From NCBI GenBank assembly GCA_965205725.1, contig OZ242189.1:2046001-2110000 (forward strand): a stretch of 64,000 nucleotides of DNA. The letters run 5' to 3'. This DNA is from G965205725 sp965205725 (GTDB lineage: Bacteria; Pseudomonadota; Gammaproteobacteria; Pseudomonadales; Halieaceae). A program made the translations under genes and the position numbers. Below the pieces are notes generated by a model. It saw nothing but the letters and a program-made list of their open reading frames with translations. It had not been told where the DNA came from and did not search any database. This document shows positions 53,100 through 61,752 of this stretch, one piece after another (position 1 is the first letter of the stretch; every line of letters starts with the position of its first letter).

Positions 53100-53852
53100 A
53101 TGGATCTCGGACTGAGTGGCAAAAAAGCAATGATCACGGGTGGCTCAAAGGGCATTGGCCGCGCCATCGCCAACCTGCTGGTGGCCGAAGGGGCTCAAGT
53201 AGCTCTGTGTGCCCGCAATGGCGAGGAAGTTGACGCCGCCGTAGCAGAGCTGGGTGGCAACACCCTCGGCGCAGCGGTAGATGTGGCTGACAAAGAGGCT
53301 CTGCAAGGTTGGATTACCGGCACTGCCGAGCAAATGGGTGGCATAGATATTCTGATACCCAATGTCAGTGCTGGCGGTGGCCAGATGGACGAAAACGGCT
53401 GGAAAGCCAATCTGGAAATCGACGTGTTCGGGACTACCCGCGCTATCGAAGCAGCCATGCCTTCCCTGCAAGCCTCCGCCGCAGGCTCGGTTGTTATTAT
53501 CGGCACCACGGCAGCGGTTGAAGATTTTCTCGGCCCACAGACCTACAACGCCATGAAAGCCGCCTTGATCGTGCACTCCCAGGGTTTGGCACAAGCACTT
53601 GGCGGCACTGGTATTCGCGTAAACTGCGTGTCACCTGGCCCCATTATGATAGAAGGCGGTGCCTGGGACTTCATCAAGGCGAACATGACCGATATATACG
53701 ATGCCACACTGGCAGGCCAACCCTCAGGGCGCATGGGTTCTGCCGAGGAAGTAGCCAATGCTGTGGCTTTCCTCGCCAGCCCGGCTGCCAGTTGGGTTAC
53801 CGGTGTCAACCTGGTGGTTGATGGCGGCTTTACCAAGCGCGTTCAGCTCTAG
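53100..53852 (+). CDS. Short-chain dehydrogenase/reductase (SDR)
   Basis: 250 residues. Cofactor loop GGSKGIGRAIANL near 14-26, and YNAMK at about 149-153 supplies catalytic Tyr and Lys. The NNAG motif is replaced by PNVSAG, and the catalytic Ser position reads GTTA, so Thr may serve as the hydroxyl residue. The C-terminus VTGVNLVVDGGFTKRVQL is standard. It is first in a plus-strand unit followed 28 bases later by a ThuA-like gene and then the acyl-CoA dehydrogenase and E1/E2 genes. The start has a GAGAGG ribosome site. Confidence 0.93.
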   Translation: MDLGLSGKKAMITGGSKGIGRAIANLLVAEGAQVALCARNGEEVDAAVAELGGNTLGAAVDVADKEALQGWITGTAEQMGGIDILIPNVSAGGGQMDENGWKANLEIDVFGTTRAIEAAMPSLQASAAGSVVIIGTTAAVEDFLGPQTYNAMKAALIVHSQGLAQALGGTGIRVNCVSPGPIMIEGGAWDFIKANMTDIYDATLAGQPSGRMGSAEEVANAVAFLASPAASWVTGVNLVVDGGFTKRVQL

Positions 53853-53880
53853 TGACTGTTCCCGCCTCGGGAGAAGCCGT

Positions 53881-54633
53881 ATGAGTAAAGCTGATCGCCT
53901 TGACATCTACCTGGTCGCCGGTGGCAAGTACCACAACATTGACTACGCCCGCCTGGAACTGCTCAAACTCATTGCCGAGCAGCCGCGCCTGAAGGTGCAA
54001 GTAGGGTCTGACTACTCGCAGATTGACGAGATTTGCGCAGCAGATTTCATCATTTCCTACACCTGTGATGTCATGCCTACTCCCGAGCAAACCCAGCGTC
54101 TGTGCGACACAATTGCCAGCGGCAAGAAGTGGTACGCCCTGCACGGTACTAACTCCATTTTGCGCTTTCTGGAAGACGGTCGCGTCAATGCCCCGCGTGA
54201 AAACGATGCCTTTATGGCGTTGCTGGGCAGCCAGTTTTTGTCTCATCCGCCGATTGCGCCCTACGCTGTTGCAGTCAGCGACCCGGACCACCCGCTGGTG
54301 AAAGGCATTCCCACCTTCTCTGTCGATGATGAGCTCTATCTCTGCACCCATCACGGCGACAACCAGCACACCTTGTTGCACACCTATTGGTCCGGCATTA
54401 CAGAAAATTTTGTCGATAGTGAGTGGGAATCGGATGAAGCCCGCCCCTGCATGTATCTACACCCCTACGGCGAAGGTCAGGTACTGTACCTGACCCTGGG
54501 CCATTGCCGCGGCAAGTACGATATGCAGCCCATGATCGAAGAGTATCCAGAACCGGAATTTGGCGCCTGGAAGACCGACGAGTATTACGAGTTGCTGCGC
54601 CGAGGTATTCGCTGGGCCATGGGTACCTTATAG
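53881..54633 (+). CDS. ThuA-like domain protein
   Basis: 250 residues from MSKADRLDIYLVAGGKYHNI, with GGGAGAAG before the ATG; an in-frame extension into the SDR gene is not protein-like. Family motifs are YLVAGGKYHNIDYARLELLK, FIISYTCDVMPTPEQTQRLC near 55-75, LHGTNSILRF near 90 and ELYLCTHHGDNQHTLLHTYW near 150-170. It is a paralog of the ThuA-like protein at 51876-52712, but with low similarity overall. Its neighbour 24 bases downstream is the acyl-CoA dehydrogenase gene. Confidence 0.7.
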   Translation: MSKADRLDIYLVAGGKYHNIDYARLELLKLIAEQPRLKVQVGSDYSQIDEICAADFIISYTCDVMPTPEQTQRLCDTIASGKKWYALHGTNSILRFLEDGRVNAPRENDAFMALLGSQFLSHPPIAPYAVAVSDPDHPLVKGIPTFSVDDELYLCTHHGDNQHTLLHTYWSGITENFVDSEWESDEARPCMYLHPYGEGQVLYLTLGHCRGKYDMQPMIEEYPEPEFGAWKTDEYYELLRRGIRWAMGTL

Positions 54634-54657
54634 ATGGATACCTTATAGGAAGCCACT

Positions 54658-55848
54658 ATGGATCTTGAGTTTACTGCGGAAGAGCTTGCTTTCCAGCAGG
54701 AGGTGAGAGGCTTCCTGCAGGCAAACTATCCCGCGCACATTAAGGAGGCCACCGCCAAAACTGCCACTGTATTTGTGGATAAAGGCCCTGCCATGGAGTG
54801 GCAGTCCATTCTGGCGGAAAAAGGCTGGGCCGTACCCGGCTGGCCCGAGGAGTACGGCGGCACGGGTTGGTCTGCAACGCAAAAGTACATTTTTGCCATG
54901 GAGTGCGCCAAAGTTGGCACCCCCCCTTACAATCCCATGGCCATCAGCCTGTTGGCGCCCGTGTTGTTCGGCTTCGGCACGCAAGAGCAGAAACAAAAAT
55001 ATTTGCCAAAGATTATCAGCGGAGAACATTACTGGTGTCAGGGATTTTCTGAGCCCGGCTCCGGGTCCGATCTTGCCAGTTTGAAACTCAAGGCGGAAAA
55101 CAAGGGCGATCACTATCTGGTCAATGGCTCGAAAATCTGGCAGACACATGCGCAGTTCTCGGACCACATTTTTTGCCTGGCGCGCACTGACAATAGCGGA
55201 CGCAAGCAGGAAGGCATCTCGTTCCTGCTGATTGAAATGGACACACCCGGTATCAGCGTGAATCCAATTATCACAATGGGTATGGATCACGAGGTCAATC
55301 AGGTCTTCTTCGAGGATGTGAAAGTCCCCATTGAAAACCGGGTCGGCAATGAGGGCGACGGCTGGAAGTGCGCCAAGCACTTGCTCGCCTTTGAACGAGG
55401 CGGTGGCACCACCGCACATATCCGTCGCACCGATTTGGAGCACCTGAAGGAGATCGTAGCCGATACTCAGTCACGGAACCCCGATTTTAACAAAGATGGT
55501 CGCTACAACCGCGCCATCGCTGCAATTGAGATTGATCTGAAAGGCCTGGAAATAACCGAGCTGCGCGTGTTGTCTGAATTCTCCCAGGGCGGCAATCCCG
55601 GCGCCCTGTCTTCAGTGCTGAAGTTAACCACGGTAAACATTGAGCAGCGCACGCACGAATTGGCCGTCGATGTATTGGGCTATCACGCCCTGCCCTTTAA
55701 ACAGGAAGAGGTCGGCCCAGACTACACACCCTATGTGGTGCCCACCTATCTCAATAGCCGTGCGGCCTCTATTTTTGGCGGCAGCCAGGAAGTACAACGC
55801 AATATTATTGCCAGGGCCGTTTTGGGCCTGTCATTCGTAAATCACTAA
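54658..55848 (+). CDS. Acyl-CoA dehydrogenase
   Basis: 396 residues of the standard fold. The helical N-domain runs FTAEELAFQQEVRGFLQANY and GWAVPGWPEEYGGTGWSATQ. The central beta domain has YWCQGFSEPGSGSDLASLKL near 120-140 (the FAD segment) and IWQTHAQFSDHIFCLARTDN near 160-180. The C-terminal domain ends SIFGGSQEVQRNIIARAVLG. It oxidises an acyl-CoA to its 2,3-enoyl form with electron transfer to ETF. Its style is like the FadE subgroup acting on branched or steroid side chains. Three genes downstream make up the 2-oxo acid dehydrogenase subunits. Confidence 0.95.
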   Translation: MDLEFTAEELAFQQEVRGFLQANYPAHIKEATAKTATVFVDKGPAMEWQSILAEKGWAVPGWPEEYGGTGWSATQKYIFAMECAKVGTPPYNPMAISLLAPVLFGFGTQEQKQKYLPKIISGEHYWCQGFSEPGSGSDLASLKLKAENKGDHYLVNGSKIWQTHAQFSDHIFCLARTDNSGRKQEGISFLLIEMDTPGISVNPIITMGMDHEVNQVFFEDVKVPIENRVGNEGDGWKCAKHLLAFERGGGTTAHIRRTDLEHLKEIVADTQSRNPDFNKDGRYNRAIAAIEIDLKGLEITELRVLSEFSQGGNPGALSSVLKLTTVNIEQRTHELAVDVLGYHALPFKQEEVGPDYTPYVVPTYLNSRAASIFGGSQEVQRNIIARAVLGLSFVNH

Positions 55849-55861
55849 CAGGAGAACCACT

Positions 55862-56839
55862 GTGGGCTTACCGAAAGAGAAACTGCTGAGAGCGTATCGG
55901 CAGATGAAAACCATCCGCGAGTTTGAAGAACGCGCTCATGCAGAAATTATGAATGGCCAAATCGCCGGTTTTACGCACCTCTACACGGGCCAGGAAGCGA
56001 ATGCCGTAGGCGTTTGTGAACACTTGTCTGGCGGCGATACTATTGTCAGCACCCACCGCGGCCACGGCCACTGTATTGCCCGCGGCGCCGATGTCACTGG
56101 CATGATGAAAGAACTTTGGGGTTCTGCTGAAGGCTTGTGCAAAGGTAAAGGCGGCTCCATGCACGTGGCCGATATCGACAACGGCATTCTCGGCGCCAAT
56201 GGCATTGTTGCTGGCGGCCCACCCATTTCAGTGGGCGCTGCATTGGCCCAGAAAATTCGCGGCACTAAAAATGTCGCTGTCTCTTTTTCCGGTGACGGTT
56301 CGGTAAATCAGGGCACCTGCTTTGAAGCCATGAATTTAGCGGTTGTGTTGCAGGTACCGGCGATCTTTGTCATTGAAAACAACTACTACTCTGAACACAC
56401 CAATATCAGTTACGCGGTGGGATGTGACGATTTGAAAGCTCGCACTGAAGGCTTTGGTTTCCCGGTGTTTGTCGCCGACGGTTCAGATTTCTTTGCTGTC
56501 TTCGAAGCCGCCGGCAAAGCCATTGAACACGCCCGTGCGGGTAGCGGCCCGGCCGGCATTTTCGCCGAACAGGGGCGCTACCACGGGCACTTTGTGGGCG
56601 ATCCCCAGAATTATCGTGCTGACGGCGAGTTAAATGACCTTCGCGCCAATTATGACTGTTTGAAAATCTTCCGCGAGAAAACAGCGGACAACCCTGCTGT
56701 CAGCAGTGCCGAGCTGGACAGGATCGATGGCGAGGTCATGGCGCTGATCGATCAATCTGTCGCTGCAGCCAAGGCAGCTCCACGGCCCACGCCTGAGCAG
56801 GTGACTGAGGACGTTTACATCAATTACAACGCAGCCTGA
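55862..56839 (+). CDS. Thiamine diphosphate-dependent dehydrogenase E1 alpha subunit
   Basis: 325 residues from a GTG with AGGAG upstream. ThDP-binding motif GDGSVNQGTCFEAMNLAVVL begins at 144, with NN at 173-174. The phosphorylation-loop area is near GRYHGHFVGDPQNYR (about 240-254). Substrate-entry residues lie in STHRGHGHCIARGADVTG near 63-80. Together with the E1 beta and E2 genes that follow, it forms a 2-oxo acid or acetoin dehydrogenase type complex. Sequence style is closest to acetoin-dehydrogenase-like E1s, but the true substrate may be a product of the local pathway. The spacing of 13 bases from the acyl-CoA dehydrogenase shows an operon. Confidence 0.93.
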   Translation: MGLPKEKLLRAYRQMKTIREFEERAHAEIMNGQIAGFTHLYTGQEANAVGVCEHLSGGDTIVSTHRGHGHCIARGADVTGMMKELWGSAEGLCKGKGGSMHVADIDNGILGANGIVAGGPPISVGAALAQKIRGTKNVAVSFSGDGSVNQGTCFEAMNLAVVLQVPAIFVIENNYYSEHTNISYAVGCDDLKARTEGFGFPVFVADGSDFFAVFEAAGKAIEHARAGSGPAGIFAEQGRYHGHFVGDPQNYRADGELNDLRANYDCLKIFREKTADNPAVSSAELDRIDGEVMALIDQSVAAAKAAPRPTPEQVTEDVYINYNAA

Positions 56840-56852
56840 GGAGGGCGGGATC

Positions 56853-57860
56853 ATGGCAGTATTAACAATGCGTGACGCCATCAACCAGGCCTTGCGTCAG
56901 GCGATGGCGGCTGATGAGTCAGTGTTTGTAATTGGCGAGGATGTCGCAGGCTGCAACGGCAGCCCCAGCGGCAAAGTGGGTGCTGTAGGCGGGGTTTTCG
57001 GTGTTACCTCCGGCCTCTACGAGGAGTTCGGCCCCAATCGCTGTATTGATACACCTATTTCCGAGTCCGCTATTGTTGGCGCCGCTGCCGGAGCAGCGCT
57101 GGTCGGCATGCGGCCTGTCGCGGAAATCATGTTTGCTGATTTTATCGGCGTCTGTATGGATCAAATCGTCAATCAGATAGGCAAATTTCGCTACATGTTC
57201 GGCGGCAAATCAACCTGTCCGGCGGTCATTCGTTTTGCCTCTGGCGGCGGCTTTTCCGCAGCGGGTCAGCACTCACAATCTATGTATCAGGTTATGACGT
57301 CGTTTCCCGGCCTGAAGGTCGTTGTACCCGCCAACGCCTACGATGCCAAAGGCTTGATGTTGCAGGCCATTCAAGATGACGACCCGGTCTTGTTCTTCGA
57401 ACCTAAAGCGCTCTATCAGGAGTCCTGCGAAGTTCCGGAAGAGATGTATACGATCCCCTTCGGTCAGGCGTCTATGCCACGGGAAGGCGACGATGTGACG
57501 GTGGTAGCCTTTGGTCAGATGGTCGGCAGGGCAGCGGCAGCGATAGACAGCCTTGAAGCCAGCGGCATTAGCTGTGACCTGATTGACCCGCGTACCACCT
57601 CGCCCCTCGACCAGGAAACTATCCTCGAAAGTATTGAGGCCACCGGCAGACTGGTCGTTGTCGATGAATCTCCGCCGCGCTGTGGATTGACGGCCGATAT
57701 CGCTGCCATGGCAGCGAGCAGAGCCTTTCATTCTCTGAAGGCACCGGTTGAGCAGGTTTGCGCACCCCACAGCCCCACCCCGTTTTCACCAGAGCTGGAG
57801 GCTGCCTATATCCCCAATGCTGAAAAAATTGCCGCAGCTATTCAGCGCACTTTGTCCTGA
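56853..57860 (+). CDS. Thiamine diphosphate-dependent dehydrogenase E1 beta subunit
   Basis: 335 residues: ALRQAMAADESVFVIGEDVA near 12-30, YEEFGPNRCIDTPISESAIV near 55-74, IMFADFIGVCMDQIVNQIGK near 92-110, RFASGGGFSAAGQHSQSM near 124-141 and the C-domain CDLIDPRTTSPLDQETILES. These are the standard E1 beta features. It forms an alpha2beta2 heterotetramer with the gene 13 bases upstream. The stop is followed 22 bases later by the E2 start. Confidence 0.95.
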   Translation: MAVLTMRDAINQALRQAMAADESVFVIGEDVAGCNGSPSGKVGAVGGVFGVTSGLYEEFGPNRCIDTPISESAIVGAAAGAALVGMRPVAEIMFADFIGVCMDQIVNQIGKFRYMFGGKSTCPAVIRFASGGGFSAAGQHSQSMYQVMTSFPGLKVVVPANAYDAKGLMLQAIQDDDPVLFFEPKALYQESCEVPEEMYTIPFGQASMPREGDDVTVVAFGQMVGRAAAAIDSLEASGISCDLIDPRTTSPLDQETILESIEATGRLVVVDESPPRCGLTADIAAMAASRAFHSLKAPVEQVCAPHSPTPFSPELEAAYIPNAEKIAAAIQRTLS

Positions 57861-57882
57861 GAGACAGGGCCAGGATCGAATT

Positions 57883-59091
57883 ATGAGTGATATATATCCC
57901 ATCGCTGTGCCCAAGTGGGGCATTGAAATGATTGAGGGCACTATTGCAACCTGGAATAAAGAAGTCGGCGACCCTATTGGTAAAGGCGAGGCAGTGTTTG
58001 AGATGGAATCAGACAAAATCGTTAATGTGTGGGACTCACCCACCGACGGTCTTTTGCGCCGTCGTCTGGTCGAAGAGGGCGCAACCATGCCGGTGGGCGC
58101 GCTGCTTGGCGTCATTGCTGGCGCAGAGGTTGACGATGCGGCTATCGATGCCTTTATCGCCGATTTTGCTGGCACTACACCTGAACCGGAGCCCATTGCC
58201 GCTGCAACAGCAGCACCTGCCGCTCCCCCGGCTACAGCGTCGATTGCCCCAACTTCTGCGGCTGGCCGCAGGGTGAACCCGGTCGTGCGTCGCCTGGCTT
58301 CAGAACTCGGTGTAGACCTGGACAGTGTGGTGGGCACAGGACGCAATGGACGCATCACCAGGGAAGACGTTGAACTTGCCGCCAAAGAGAGCGCAGGTTC
58401 GGCGCCAACGGCTGACGCCACTGCCCCTGTAAATGTAGACGTGATTCCTCTGACAGCCACTCGCAAAACCATCGCCAGACGACTGACCGAGGCGAAGCAA
58501 CAAATACCTCATTTTTACCTCACCACTGAATATGAACTGGACGGCTTGTTAGCCCATCGGGAAAAACTGAATGCAGAGGGCGGCCAAAAAGTATCGGTGA
58601 ATGATCTGCTGGTCTGGTGCGTTGCGCAGGCACTGATGAAAGTTCCCGAGGTGAATGTCAATCTGGTGGGCGACAATATCCATCAGTTCAAACAAGCCAA
58701 TGTCTCTGTAGGTATTGCCACGGACAACGGGCTGTTTTCAGCAACTGTCTACGCCGCTGACAGAAAAACACCCGCCGAGATTGCAGCAGATACATCGGCG
58801 CTGGTCAACAAAGCCAGAAGCGGCAAGCTGGAGCAGGCCGACATTGCCAATGGTTCTTTTACCGTGTCTAACCTTGGCATGTTTGGTGTCAGCACCTTCA
58901 GCGCCATTGTAAACCCGCCCATGGGTGCCATTCTGGCCTTTGGCAGAGGCTCTCGGCAAGTGGTAGCAAGAGATGGGGAAGCGGCAATTGTCACACAGAT
59001 GAGTGCCACCCTGAGCTGCGATCACAGGGTCATTGACGGCGCTGTGGGCGCCAGGTTTTTGGATGCGTTGCGCGTGGAAATCGACTGGTAA
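57883..59091 (+). CDS. Dihydrolipoamide acyltransferase E2 subunit
   Basis: 402 residues from MSDIYPIAVPKWGIEM. The lipoyl domain (about 1-80) has the lipoyl-lysine K45 in EMESDKIVNVW. An Ala/Pro-rich linker (about 98-128) leads to a peripheral subunit-binding domain (about 132-166, NPVVRRLASELGVDLDSVVG). The catalytic domain (about 175-402) holds the motif HRVIDG at 381-386. It transfers the acyl group from E1 to CoA. A longer in-frame start inside the E1 beta gene is rejected because the lipoyl domain begins here. No E3 (dihydrolipoamide dehydrogenase) gene follows, so one encoded elsewhere is presumably used. Confidence 0.95.
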   Translation: MSDIYPIAVPKWGIEMIEGTIATWNKEVGDPIGKGEAVFEMESDKIVNVWDSPTDGLLRRRLVEEGATMPVGALLGVIAGAEVDDAAIDAFIADFAGTTPEPEPIAAATAAPAAPPATASIAPTSAAGRRVNPVVRRLASELGVDLDSVVGTGRNGRITREDVELAAKESAGSAPTADATAPVNVDVIPLTATRKTIARRLTEAKQQIPHFYLTTEYELDGLLAHREKLNAEGGQKVSVNDLLVWCVAQALMKVPEVNVNLVGDNIHQFKQANVSVGIATDNGLFSATVYAADRKTPAEIAADTSALVNKARSGKLEQADIANGSFTVSNLGMFGVSTFSAIVNPPMGAILAFGRGSRQVVARDGEAAIVTQMSATLSCDHRVIDGAVGARFLDALRVEIDW

Positions 59092-59125
59092 TTGTCTCGC
59101 CCAGGCTGTTAGCCCGACTGGACGA

Positions 59126-60127
59126 CTAGTCTGCCACATGCACCAGTTGCTTACCCATATTGTCGCCGGAGAACAAACTCATCAATGCGGTCGGCATCTG
59201 CTCAAAGCCCTCCATAATGGTTTCTTTACTTTTCAGCTCGCCGCTCAAATAGTGCTCCCGCAAAAACGACTGAGCCTCGGGATACCGACTCATGTAGTCA
59301 AACAGAATAAAGCCCTGCATGCGTGAGCGCCGAAATACCAGATTGAAGTAATTCTTCGGGCCGGGTATTTCTCCACTCAGGTTGTAGCGAGAAATGCCTC
59401 CACAGATTACAACGCGGGCGTATAGCGCCAGGTTAGCTAACCCTGTATCAAGAATTTCACCACCCACGTTGTCGTAAAAAACATTAATCCCGTCCGGGCA
59501 AAGATCTTTAACGCGAGCAGCGACATCTTCCTCACGGTAGTTGATGGCACCATCGAAACCCAGCTCATCGACCAACCACTGGCATTTCTGCGTGCTGCCC
59601 GCTATCCCGATTACGCTGCATCCTTTGAGTTTGGCGATCTGACCGGCAACGGACCCCGTGGCGCCGGCTGCACCGGATACCAAGACCCTGTCACCAGCCT
59701 TGGGTTCACCCACATCGAGCATACCGAAGTACGCGGTTAATCCAGTCGTGCCCAGCAGTGACATGGCAGAGGGAACAGGCATGCCTTCTGCAATCACTTG
59801 CAAGGGCACGTCTTTCCCTCCGGCAACGGCGTATTCCTGCCAACCCCAGCCGCCTGTAACAATCGTGCCAACAGGAAAATCAGAATTGTTCGATTCGATC
59901 ACGCGGCCACTGCCACCACCGCGCATCAGATCGCCAATTGCCAGCGGTGCCATGTAGTCAGAGCGGTTTTCCATCCAGCCCTTCATCGCAGGTTCCAGCG
60001 CCAGATATAAGGTCTGCACGAGCACTTCGCCCGCCCCTGGGCTGGGCATATCAACTGCAACCTGTTTGAAATCTGTGTGCTTCAATTCACCTTTGGGGTG
60101 AGCATTCAAAAGTATCTGACGATTCAT
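59126..60127 (-). CDS. NADP-dependent medium-chain reductase (2-alkenal/enone type)
   Basis: 333 residues, paralogous to the protein encoded at 21662-22699. Zinc-free GroES-like domain (YLALEPAMKGWMENRSDYMA), Rossmann loop VLVSGAAGATGSVAGQIAKL near 145-165, SVIGIAGSTQKCQWLVDELG and FDGAINYREEDVAARVKDLC, then YDNVGGEILDTGLANL. It reduces activated C=C bonds with NADPH. It is convergent with the E2 gene and on the same strand as the Rieske oxygenase gene 57 bases upstream, with which it is likely co-transcribed. Confidence 0.93.
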   Translation of the reverse strand: MNRQILLNAHPKGELKHTDFKQVAVDMPSPGAGEVLVQTLYLALEPAMKGWMENRSDYMAPLAIGDLMRGGGSGRVIESNNSDFPVGTIVTGGWGWQEYAVAGGKDVPLQVIAEGMPVPSAMSLLGTTGLTAYFGMLDVGEPKAGDRVLVSGAAGATGSVAGQIAKLKGCSVIGIAGSTQKCQWLVDELGFDGAINYREEDVAARVKDLCPDGINVFYDNVGGEILDTGLANLALYARVVICGGISRYNLSGEIPGPKNYFNLVFRRSRMQGFILFDYMSRYPEAQSFLREHYLSGELKSKETIMEGFEQMPTALMSLFSGDNMGKQLVHVAD

Positions 60128-60184
60128 GGCTAACCTTCTTTGATCGCGGGGTGGTATTGCGCCGCCTCGCGGCAGGAACCGGGG

Positions 60185-61570
60185 TCAGGCGTTTAGATAT
60201 TTATCCAGTGTCTGGTGGAAATGGCGAATACGCACTTCCTGATAATTGCCCAGGGTGATAGTGCCTTTCCTGGACGCCTTCAGGCCTTTTTGTACCTGGG
60301 GTAAATTAGCCGCGTCCTGCTCGAATACCCGCGCCAGGCCTGCACCCATTACATCTGCCGCGTCGGCGAAAGGCTGATTGATGCCCAGTCTTACGGTGGC
60401 CGCATCTTCTGGCGGCTCAGTACCTTCCGGATAGCGGGTCAGCAGGAAAATGTCCATGATGCAACTGTCAACATCATCGCCATTGGGGCGGTGTCGGTAG
60501 TTAATGATGGTGCCGTAGCCAGCCCAGGGAGCAAAATTCGGGAACAGCAGATACAGCGTAGAATCCATTAGCTCGGACATTGTCGCCCTGGCTGACAGGT
60601 CTTCGCCGTTCGCCTCACTGACGCCGGGCAAGCTAATTTCTGCGAGCTTCTCTCTGGCCGTCTGCCCAGGCGCCAGCTCAGGAAACTCGTCACTGCCTAT
60701 TTGGTTCATCATTGCATTCATCGAGTCCTGCTCGCTGAATTGGTCTGCATGGCTGGGATTAGGAACCCCATAAGCCGTGATCGTGCGACTCACATGATCA
60801 CCCCAAACATCGTACTGCGAGTTGTCAATTCCCTGAAATGGCATCAACTGCGGGTGCGTCGCAATCGCGTGGTAAGACTCAATAAATGCTTCCAGCACTG
60901 TTTTCCAATTCGCACCGATCACCTTCTCAACGTGCATTGAGATATAGCGATGCTCATGGTTCCATGTATCCAGATGCGAGGGGAGGATACCCATGTATTC
61001 CTGTAGCGGTGGGGCATCGTCAGCCATATTGACAAAAACCCAGCCGCCCCAGGTGTCAATACGCGCTTCAGGCAGAGCAAATTCTGCTGCTGTGACATGG
61101 GGGAAATCCCATTGACAGGTCGCGCCTTCAAACCCGCCTTCGAGATTCCAGGCCCAGCCATGGTATGGGCAGCGTAGGTTGTCAGAGTTTCCACTGCCCC
61201 GTTTCAGCGCGCGTCCACGGTGCAGGCAAGAGTTGTAGTAAGCCTTGAGTTCACCCGATTTGGTACGAGTTATCAAAATGGAGTCGTCAACAATGTCGTA
61301 GACAAAATAATCGCCGGGGTTTCTCAGCAAACTCTCACGGCAGGCCATCTGCCAGGTTTTGCGCCAGACCTTCTCGACTTCCAGCTCGAATATCTCTCTG
61401 GAGGTCCAGCGCTCTATCGGCAGGTCTTCCGAGCCCAGATAGGTGTCAGTGCTTGCACGCAAGGGCGCAGGCACGTCTATCACTTCCCGGTCCAGCAGCT
61501 CCTGAAAGGAGTAGGAAGGGTCTCTGGCAGCAATTTGCTGCGGAGTCAGCGTTACTTTCTTATTCATCAC
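60185..61570 (-). CDS. Rieske non-heme iron oxygenase, alpha subunit
   Basis: 461 residues. Rieske [2Fe-2S] ligands: C115 and H117 in CLHRG, C134 and H137 in CPYHG. The mononuclear iron site shows H234 and H239 in ESYHAIATHPQ, and a third Asp ligand is probable near 370. It is the large subunit of an aromatic or alicyclic ring-hydroxylating or demethylating oxygenase; the C-terminal domain is long and no beta subunit gene is adjacent, so this is likely a homotrimeric alpha-only type. Electron transport partners are not in the window. A GCCTGTCGGA element lies between it and the thiolase gene upstream. Confidence 0.93.
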   Translation of the reverse strand: MMNKKVTLTPQQIAARDPSYSFQELLDREVIDVPAPLRASTDTYLGSEDLPIERWTSREIFELEVEKVWRKTWQMACRESLLRNPGDYFVYDIVDDSILITRTKSGELKAYYNSCLHRGRALKRGSGNSDNLRCPYHGWAWNLEGGFEGATCQWDFPHVTAAEFALPEARIDTWGGWVFVNMADDAPPLQEYMGILPSHLDTWNHEHRYISMHVEKVIGANWKTVLEAFIESYHAIATHPQLMPFQGIDNSQYDVWGDHVSRTITAYGVPNPSHADQFSEQDSMNAMMNQIGSDEFPELAPGQTAREKLAEISLPGVSEANGEDLSARATMSELMDSTLYLLFPNFAPWAGYGTIINYRHRPNGDDVDSCIMDIFLLTRYPEGTEPPEDAATVRLGINQPFADAADVMGAGLARVFEQDAANLPQVQKGLKASRKGTITLGNYQEVRIRHFHQTLDKYLNA

Positions 61571-61599
61571 CTCTGCCTCATTCTCGTCGTCCGGGAATC

Positions 61600-61752
61600 C
61601 GCCGGACTTAACACTGTGCTGCTGCGGAAAAGCATTGAGCCGTTATTTTTCACGGTCAATGTCGTTAAATAAAACGGCTATTTGCCTCACGACTGCACAA
61701 ACTGATTCATTGCTGCTTCCCCTCGCTAGCAGCGGTTAAGTCCGACAGGCCC
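61600..61752. repeat. GCCTGTCGGA palindromic element, 153-bp form
   Basis: GCCGGACTTAACACTGTGCT at the left and TTAAGTCCGACAGGCCCCTAG at the right bound an interior that includes GCTGCGGAAAAGCATTGAGC, CACGGTCAATGTCGTTAAAT and CAAACTGATTC, much like the copy at 1338. It touches the stop codon of the thiolase gene (61753). Confidence 0.85.

Noticed and set aside
53758..53880. N-terminal extension of the second ThuA-like gene
   Set aside because: It overlaps the end of the SDR gene; a ribosome site precedes the ATG at 53881.
54643..55443. 266-codon minus-strand frame opposite the acyl-CoA dehydrogenase
   Set aside because: Shadow of a well-supported gene; no recognisable domain.
57748..57882. 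N-terminal extension of the E2 gene
   Set aside because: Would overlap E1 beta by more than 100 bases in another frame; the lipoyl domain begins at MSDIYPIAVPKW.
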